Source: Armatimonadota bacterium (GTDB lineage Bacteria > Actinomycetota > Acidimicrobiia > Spongiisociales > UBA5794). From it: a DNA stretch of 10,179 nt. Numbering within the stretch: position 1 is the first letter of the stretch; each line of letters opens with the position of its first letter. The position numbers and the translations under genes were made by a program. The stretch covers positions 1 through 10,179 of the forward strand of contig QQUL01000167.1 in assembly GCA_008501565.1 (NCBI GenBank), written 5' to 3'. Of this stretch, positions 6,188 through 10,179 are shown one piece after another. The notes under the pieces were generated by a model that worked only from the letters and a program-made list of their open reading frames with translations, did not search any database and had not been told where the DNA came from.

Positions 6188-6868
6188 TTACCGATGTCGA
6201 ATCGCAACTACACCTGTCGCAAACATCCAACCGATTCCCACGGGAACAAGAATCATGCCCAGGGTCGACGACATTCCGAGAAACACTGCCACCGTGGCTA
6301 TCACGCCGGCAACACCACACGCCAATGCCCAGAAGTACAGCCACCGGGGCATCCACCGGCCATGTCCGGACAACCCGATGAGGACAGGTGAAACGCCAAT
6401 GATGATGATCGTGGCGACGTCATCGAGTGTCGTACCCAGAAACGCGAGACTGTCGGCCAGGTCAAGCGAGGTTGATCCCGACGCTGCCAACCGAACGACT
6501 GTTGCCAGGACAACAAATGCGGGCACCGCGACCGCTGCCCCAATGGCGAGTGTCGTCCGAGCCGCCGGTGCGCCGAACCCAGACCCGACACCTGCCACCA
6601 GCCCGCCGCCGACGGCCATCAGTATTGCTCCGGTGATCCATGCAGAAAGTCCGGCATAGAAGGTCGTCGCACTCGCGGCTGCGTCGTTGAGGAACTTCTG
6701 CGTATCCCCTGACGAGACCGCCGCCCAAGCATCTGCTCCTGACGATGCGTACAAACCCGCACCCACAACCATCACGATGGCACCCACCAATGCAACGACG
6801 CCAGCGGCTCGCATGTTTGTCGGGGCATCGGTTGACGTCCCCAGTGTCCCTTCCAGTACTCCGGTCAT
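6188..6868 (-). CDS. Six-helix integral membrane protein, unknown function
   Basis: This encodes 226 residues rich in Ala, Gly and Val with hydrophobic segments at about 22-42, 75-97, 104-128, 150-167, 176-198 and 202-222, so probably six membrane helices. I see no catalytic motif, transporter signature or signal peptide; the overall look is like the small DUF4386-type membrane proteins, but I cannot confirm this. The start at ATG 6868 is supported by a perfect AGGAGG 5 nt upstream. The gene is divergent from a TetR-family regulator across 105 bp that contains two matching dyads, one downstream of its predicted -10 box and one over its -35 box, so repression by that TetR protein is likely. 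TetR targets of this kind are often envelope or efflux proteins, but single small membrane proteins of unknown role are also common. Confidence 0.85.
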   Translation of the reverse strand: MTGVLEGTLGTSTDAPTNMRAAGVVALVGAIVMVVGAGLYASSGADAWAAVSSGDTQKFLNDAAASATTFYAGLSAWITGAILMAVGGGLVAGVGSGFGAPAARTTLAIGAAVAVPAFVVLATVVRLAASGSTSLDLADSLAFLGTTLDDVATIIIIGVSPVLIGLSGHGRWMPRWLYFWALACGVAGVIATVAVFLGMSSTLGMILVPVGIGWMFATGVVAIRHR

Positions 6869-6886
6869 GGCATCCTCCTGCTCACT

Positions 6887-6905
6887 GTGTGCACTCTTTG
6901 CACAC
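6887..6905. promoter_or_regulatory. TetR-type operator O1
   Basis: A perfect dyad GTGTGCA-N5-TGCACAC, 19 bp long. It lies between the predicted -10 box (6917-6922) and the ribosome binding site of the minus-strand membrane protein gene, a position that would block transcription start or early elongation. Its layout matches O2. Confidence 0.55.
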
Positions 6906-6916
6906 TGTACGCAGGT

Positions 6917-6945
6917 ACACTACAGGAAGTGCAGAGATTGTGCAA
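6917..6945 (-). promoter_or_regulatory. Predicted promoter of the membrane protein gene
   Basis: On the minus strand, TTGCAC (6945-6940) and TAGTGT (6922-6917) are spaced by exactly 17 bp. This fits a sigma-70-type -35/-10 pair, with the start of transcription expected near 6910, just before operator O1. The -35 box is inside operator O2. Confidence 0.45.
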
Positions 6946-6956
6946 GTAGTGCATAA
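6938..6956. promoter_or_regulatory. TetR-type operator O2
   Basis: TTGTGCA-N5-TGCATAA is a 19-bp dyad with 6 of 7 arm positions complementary, the same arm and spacer lengths as O1. The centres are 51 bp apart, close to five helical turns. O2 ends 17 nt before the tetR start codon and covers a TAAGGT (6954-6959) that could be the tetR -10 box, so it could mediate autoregulation. Confidence 0.5.
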
Positions 6957-6973
6957 GGTGGTAAGGTTACGCC

Positions 6974-7600
6974 ATGGCGAAGTCGATCAGGGACAGACAG
7001 AGGCAGCTGACCGAGGAAGCGGTCGTCATGGCCTTGGCACAGTACGTGACAGAGACTGGCTCATTCGATTTTGTGATCACCGATATCGCTGCGAGAGCCG
7101 GGGTCTCACCGCGAACGGTCTACAACCACTTTGGGGACAGGCAGGGGCTCATCGAGGCACTGTCCGAATTTGCGCAACGCGAGATGGAGCGCCGTGGTGG
7201 AACCGACATTCCAGCCACATTGCACGAGCTTCCAGGACTGGTTGCTCCCAACTTTGGTGCGATGGAGGCCGTTCCGGAGCTATCGGAGGCGTTTGCACGG
7301 CTCGACTACGCGAGCCAGCCGTCTGCCAACCGGGCTCGGCGAACTGTCCTTATCCACGAGTTGGTCAAGGCCGCGTATCCCGATCTCAGCGAACGCCATG
7401 GCGAAGTCATCGCTGCAATCATCCGCAATGGGGCAAGCTCAACCACGTGGCATCGACTGACCCGCGAACACGGCCTCACCTCACAGGAAGCGGCATCGGC
7501 CTCGGCATGGACCATGCGGCTCCAGATCGAAGCCCTCGATCGCGGTGATCTCCCCGACTTCAGCACTGAGGATCCCCACCAAGCATCTGCCGACCAATAG
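6974..7600 (+). CDS. TetR/AcrR-family transcriptional regulator
   Basis: This 208-residue protein has the TetR N-terminal DNA-binding domain: helix 1 at about 11-28, then ITDIAARAGVSPRTVYNHFGDRQGLIEAL (35-63) with the typical turn AGVS and recognition helix ending TVYNHF. The remaining 140 residues form the helical ligand-binding and dimer domain, which varies too much to name an effector. The length is usual for the family. The start at ATG 6974 has AAGG at 6963-6966 seven nt upstream. It is divergent from the six-helix membrane protein gene, and two dyads in the gap are the expected targets, so it probably represses that gene and itself until a ligand binds. It is convergent with the glycosyltransferase gene, and I see no reason to link it to that gene. 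Confidence 0.93.
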   Translation: MAKSIRDRQRQLTEEAVVMALAQYVTETGSFDFVITDIAARAGVSPRTVYNHFGDRQGLIEALSEFAQREMERRGGTDIPATLHELPGLVAPNFGAMEAVPELSEAFARLDYASQPSANRARRTVLIHELVKAAYPDLSERHGEVIAAIIRNGASSTTWHRLTREHGLTSQEAASASAWTMRLQIEALDRGDLPDFSTEDPHQASADQ

Positions 7601-7605
7601 ATCCT

Positions 7606-7617
7606 GCCCTCAAGGGC
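7606..7617 (+). terminator. Weak hairpin after tetR
   Basis: GCCC-TCAA-GGGC, a 4-bp stem with a tetraloop, 5 nt after the TAG stop. It has no T-run and is short, so termination here is doubtful. Confidence 0.2.
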
Positions 7618-7653
7618 TCACGCCGCCGACTTCCCGTTGCCGGTCCTCGGTTC

Positions 7654-7686
7654 TCTGACTTCTGACTTCTGACTTCTGACTTCTGA
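7654..7686. repeat. Heptanucleotide tandem array, TCTGACT x 4.7
   Basis: Four full copies of TCTGACT and a partial TCTGA lie head to tail with no mismatch, in the gap between the convergent tetR and glycosyltransferase genes. Read on the minus strand (AGTCAGA) the array has no stop in any frame. It is too short and simple for CRISPR. Confidence 0.95.
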
Positions 7687-7690
7687 GTAC

Positions 7691-7711
7691 GGTCATCGGT
7701 CATCGGTCATC
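7691..7711. repeat. Second heptanucleotide array, GGTCATC x 3
   Basis: Three exact copies of GGTCATC start four bases after the first array. They form the last codons and the stop of the minus-strand glycosyltransferase: the three copies are read in three different frames, and the TGA stop (7695-7693) falls in the outermost copy. Confidence 0.95.
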
Positions 7712-8790
7712 AGCTTTCCAAGTGCTTCGTCGTAAGCCGGCGCTACAGCCGACCAATCGTATTGGGATGTTGCCTCGCGGAGCGCTGGGTCGGGTGGATG
7801 TACAAGAACCCGCTCGATGAGGTCGGCCGCCTGAGCCGGCGAGTCGAACACTGTCGTGATCGGATCGGCACCGATGGCTGCGATTCGCTCGGGATAGACA
7901 AGCCGGTTCGGAAGCACTGGATGGGCGCCAGCCGCGATTGCCTCTACGACACCGATACCGAAGAACTCCTGGTTGGCAGTGGATAGGACCACGGAGGACT
8001 CCAGAAGGATCTCCTCGTACCTTCCTCTATCGGCATGGCCCTCGTGGATCAAGCGATCACCGAGCAACGCAGTGATCTCAGCAAACGTCTCGGGCACCGA
8101 CACGAACACTGCGCCGCACATGGCCATACGAAAGTCGACCTTCCGCTCGATCAGGAGTTCCACGATCTCTTTCAGTTCGTCCGGACCCTTGTCGTGCTCC
8201 CAACGCTGGTTCCACACGATGAGCGGCGGTCCGTCGGAAACAATCCGGTCGCCACGAAGAGCCGTGAGGTCAACGCCGACCGGAAGCACGATCGAGGCAT
8301 CCATCACCTCATCGACCAGATGAACGTGCTTGTCCTCGGGGAAGGCGTTCAGGAACTTGGTGGCCTCAGTTCTGAAGACCGATCGGTGGTACTCCGAGTT
8401 GAAGATGACAAGATCGGCCACTGCAGCGCTCGCCCAGTTTTTCATCTGATAGGTGAAGTCGATCTTGTCCGCGGGCGACAGCGGATACGTGAACTGACTC
8501 TCATGGAAATACGTCGCAATCGGGACTCCCGGCGCGACTTTCCTGACAGCACCTGCGAACGCCGACACATCCATCATCGAGGAAGCAAGGATCACATCGG
8601 GCACCCAACCCTCACGAATGACTCGCTCAACTTCGCGAGCGAGGGTCAGGAACGCACCGTGCATCCGCCACTTCCAGAACCTCGCATCGTGGCTGACAAC
8701 CCGAACATCGTGACCCGAATGATCCCGATACCCGTCGACCCAAGCTTTGTGTGACCCCCCGTAGTAGGGCTCGACCAGAAGAACGTTCAT
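7693..8790 (-). CDS. DUF3524 glycosyltransferase, tRNA-queuosine mannosyltransferase (QTMAN/GTDC1)-like
   Basis: A 365-residue GT-B-type glycosyltransferase. The N-terminus VEPYYGGSHKAWVDG (6-20) followed by FWKWRMHG (38-45) is the DUF3524 signature. Other stretches recalling vertebrate QTMAN are TYFHESQFTYPL (93-104), FNSEYHRSVF (130-139), VWNQRWEHDKGPDE (192-205) and the nucleotide-sugar site STANQEFFGIGVVEA (270-284) with PNRLVYPE (294-301). E275 and E283 sit where retaining GT-B enzymes place their donor-binding glutamates. The vertebrate enzyme adds mannose from GDP-mannose to queuosine in the anticodon of tRNA-Asp. By homology this protein may modify queuosine-tRNA or a related cyclopentenediol; the bacterial substrate is not shown. 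The start is ATG 8790 with a weak AGGG upstream. No Q-pathway gene is in the window. Confidence 0.9.
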   Translation of the reverse strand: MNVLLVEPYYGGSHKAWVDGYRDHSGHDVRVVSHDARFWKWRMHGAFLTLAREVERVIREGWVPDVILASSMMDVSAFAGAVRKVAPGVPIATYFHESQFTYPLSPADKIDFTYQMKNWASAAVADLVIFNSEYHRSVFRTEATKFLNAFPEDKHVHLVDEVMDASIVLPVGVDLTALRGDRIVSDGPPLIVWNQRWEHDKGPDELKEIVELLIERKVDFRMAMCGAVFVSVPETFAEITALLGDRLIHEGHADRGRYEEILLESSVVLSTANQEFFGIGVVEAIAAGAHPVLPNRLVYPERIAAIGADPITTVFDSPAQAADLIERVLVHPPDPALREATSQYDWSAVAPAYDEALGKLMTDDR

Positions 8791-8923
8791 GGTGGAACCC
8801 TACGGCTGCCGAATCATCGTCATCTTCCAAGGAGGCGAACCGAGGGGTCTCGACATTGGCAATGCAGTCGTACTGTGTCGAGTACTTGCCTCACACCATT
8901 GATGCTAGGTCGGCAAGTTGGCC

Positions 8924-8953
8924 TTGGAAGCGTCGGGAATCAACGACTAGGGT
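8924..8953 (+). promoter_or_regulatory. Possible promoter of the lipoprotein gene
   Basis: TTGGAA (8924-8929) and TAGGGT (8948-8953) are separated by 18 bp and lie about 30 nt before the start codon. The match to the sigma-70 consensus is moderate. The rest of the 193-bp gap to the divergent glycosyltransferase shows no clear structure. Confidence 0.35.
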
Positions 8954-8983
8954 TCCGGCGCAATCGACCGGAAAGGCTGGCTA

Positions 8984-10179
8984 ATGCGCCGTCTCCTGTT
9001 ACTCGTTTCCCTATTGATCGTTGGCTTCGGGTGCACGGCGAGCGACAAGAGCAGCCAGAACACCGTGACCGCGACCGACGGATATGTCGTCCTCGGGGCA
9101 AGCGAAGACGGCCTGCTTCGAGTGGAGGCACCGACTGGTTCGATCGACGCCACGGTCGAGGTCAGTGTGGCTGCGCTGGACCCCTCTGGGCTTGACGATC
9201 CGCTCGTTGGTGACCTGGACCTCCTCCAGGCATACGAACTTGGTCCTGAAGGCTCGGAGTTCGACGACGCTGTCGTCGTGTCCACAACGCTGTCGATGGC
9301 CGACCTTGGTCTCGCCGCTGGCCAGTACCCGCTCCTGACGGTCGGCCTTGGAGAACCGGGCGGGCTCGAAGAGATCGACCACATGATCGAGATCGACGGA
9401 GACGACGTGCGGATCTGGGCCGAGGTCGAGCACTTCAGCGTGTGGATGATTGCGGTCGGGCCGAATGCCTGGTTCGAGCTTGGGGTAGCGCCTGACTCGT
9501 TGGAAATGGAGGTGGGGGCTATCGCCGATGTCGAGGTCTCCGTGAACCGCCACGGAACCGCACCGTGGACCGTGGATCTAGAGGCTCGCTACGAAGGCCC
9601 TATCGAGGCTGCGGGTGGCGGAACGGTCGCGTCCCGAGATTCCATCGGGTTCACCGTCGAATGCCTCGAACCGGGAAGTGGGATCTTCGGGATCCAGGCA
9701 TCGACCGGACACCACATCGTCGAGTTCGCAGCGAAGGTGCCGGTCACGTGCTCGGCTCAGACAGCCACCACGACAGTCTCGACCACAACCACGGTGCCGC
9801 CACCGGAGGCGTTCGATACCGCGTTCCCGGTGTTCGGCATCAACGTTGCCGATGATGGAACGCTGGTTCTCATCGGGTTTGGTGACGTTGCGTCCTTCGA
9901 CCCATCGAAACCGGTCGGGGCGAACAATCCGAAACAGATTCCGTTGCCCGGAGCGCCGGACGGATGCACCGATAGCAACGTGTCCAAGGGCGACCACTGC
10001 GGGCCAGAGCTACTCAACTACGACTCCAACCAAGGTTGCTATTGGATCCTGCCCCCGAGTGAACTCAACTGCTACGACGATCAGGGCGGAGAGGTCATCA
10101 GCACGTCGGGTGGCGACACCCCCTGTCCACCGTCAACCGCGGGCGGGTTCGATGGTCGGAACGAAAAGTCGACCAAGAC
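8984..10179 (+). CDS. Secreted lipoprotein with Thr/Pro linker, unknown function (3' end outside window)
   Basis: The frame runs from ATG 8984 for 398 codons to the window edge with no stop. GGAAAGG at 8970-8976 gives a 7-nt spacing to the start. The N-terminus has MRR, a hydrophobic stretch 4-16 and C17 in GFGC, a plausible lipoprotein signal although the -3 residue is Gly rather than Leu. Residues 18-258 are acidic with beta-strand-like alternation, and the stretch WTVDLEARYEGP looks like an immunoglobulin-type fold. A Thr/Ser/Pro linker follows at about 260-274 (TATTTVSTTTTVPPP), then a part with several cysteines (near 327, 338, 353, 363, 384) that could form disulfides outside the cell. 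I do not recognise the family. The frame on the opposite strand (9011-9553) is also open, but the signal sequence and linker support this one. Confidence 0.85.
   Translation, partial: MRRLLLLVSLLIVGFGCTASDKSSQNTVTATDGYVVLGASEDGLLRVEAPTGSIDATVEVSVAALDPSGLDDPLVGDLDLLQAYELGPEGSEFDDAVVVSTTLSMADLGLAAGQYPLLTVGLGEPGGLEEIDHMIEIDGDDVRIWAEVEHFSVWMIAVGPNAWFELGVAPDSLEMEVGAIADVEVSVNRHGTAPWTVDLEARYEGPIEAAGGGTVASRDSIGFTVECLEPGSGIFGIQASTGHHIVEFAAKVPVTCSAQTATTTVSTTTTVPPPEAFDTAFPVFGINVADDGTLVLIGFGDVASFDPSKPVGANNPKQIPLPGAPDGCTDSNVSKGDHCGPELLNYDSNQGCYWILPPSELNCYDDQGGEVISTSGGDTPCPPSTAGGFDGRNEKSTK

Noticed and set aside
6745..7548. 267-codon plus-strand frame across the divergent gap and tetR
   Set aside because: It runs antisense through the membrane protein start, through the promoter region and then out of frame in tetR; the composition is Arg/His/Ser-rich without domains.
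7654..7711. CRISPR-like array
   Set aside because: The units are 7 bp and contiguous without spacers, and there are no cas genes.
8035..8754. 239-codon plus-strand frame opposite the glycosyltransferase
   Set aside because: The minus-strand product matches the DUF3524 family over its full length, so this is a shadow.
9011..9553. 180-codon minus-strand frame opposite the lipoprotein gene
   Set aside because: The plus-strand frame has a signal sequence, ribosome binding site and linker, and continues for 398 codons; the minus frame shows none of these.

Overview
The window looks like chromosomal DNA of a high-GC actinobacterium. An acidimicrobial-type relative is my best guess, because of the balanced but GC-leaning codon use, the TANNNT-like -10 boxes and a Thr/Pro linker in a lipoprotein. 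That placement is inference; no marker gene is present.

Left part (2-5579): two convergent operons. On the + strand lie the 3' end of a sugar-type periplasmic binding protein, its RbsC/FrcC-like permease and a single-domain FrcA-like ATPase, with overlapping reading frames. Facing it on the - strand is a three-gene operon: two tandem phosphotriesterase-family (PTE/Php-like) amidohydrolases followed by a class III PLP aminotransferase. The two PTE genes overlap by 4 nt (ATGA). Two hairpins separate the convergent operons. The simplest reading is uptake of a small carbohydrate-like or amino-compound substrate, hydrolysis by one or both PTE-like enzymes, and a transamination step; the substrate is not identifiable from sequence. 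A 13-bp dyad repeated exactly twice upstream of the PTE operon is a probable operator. The regulator that would bind it is not in the window.

Middle (5580-7600): about 600 bp without a convincing gene, then a six-helix membrane protein (- strand) divergent from a TetR-family regulator (+ strand). The 105-bp divergent gap holds two 19-bp dyads of the same architecture, about 51 bp centre to centre, overlapping the predicted promoter of the membrane protein gene. This looks like a self-contained repressor/target pair.

Right part (7601-10179): a DUF3524-type glycosyltransferase (- strand) that closely resembles vertebrate tRNA-queuosine mannosyltransferase (QTMAN/GTDC1), with two adjacent heptanucleotide arrays at its 3' end, and then the start of a large secreted lipoprotein (+ strand) that runs off the window.

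The strongest non-routine signals are: a 265-bp, ~95%-identical tract shared by two otherwise diverged PTE paralogues (gene conversion); loss of the catalytic Asp in one of them; a long perfect hairpin just inside the permease gene after the binding-protein stop; the doubled operators; and the QTMAN homologue. I do not see a defence system, CRISPR array or intact mobile element.
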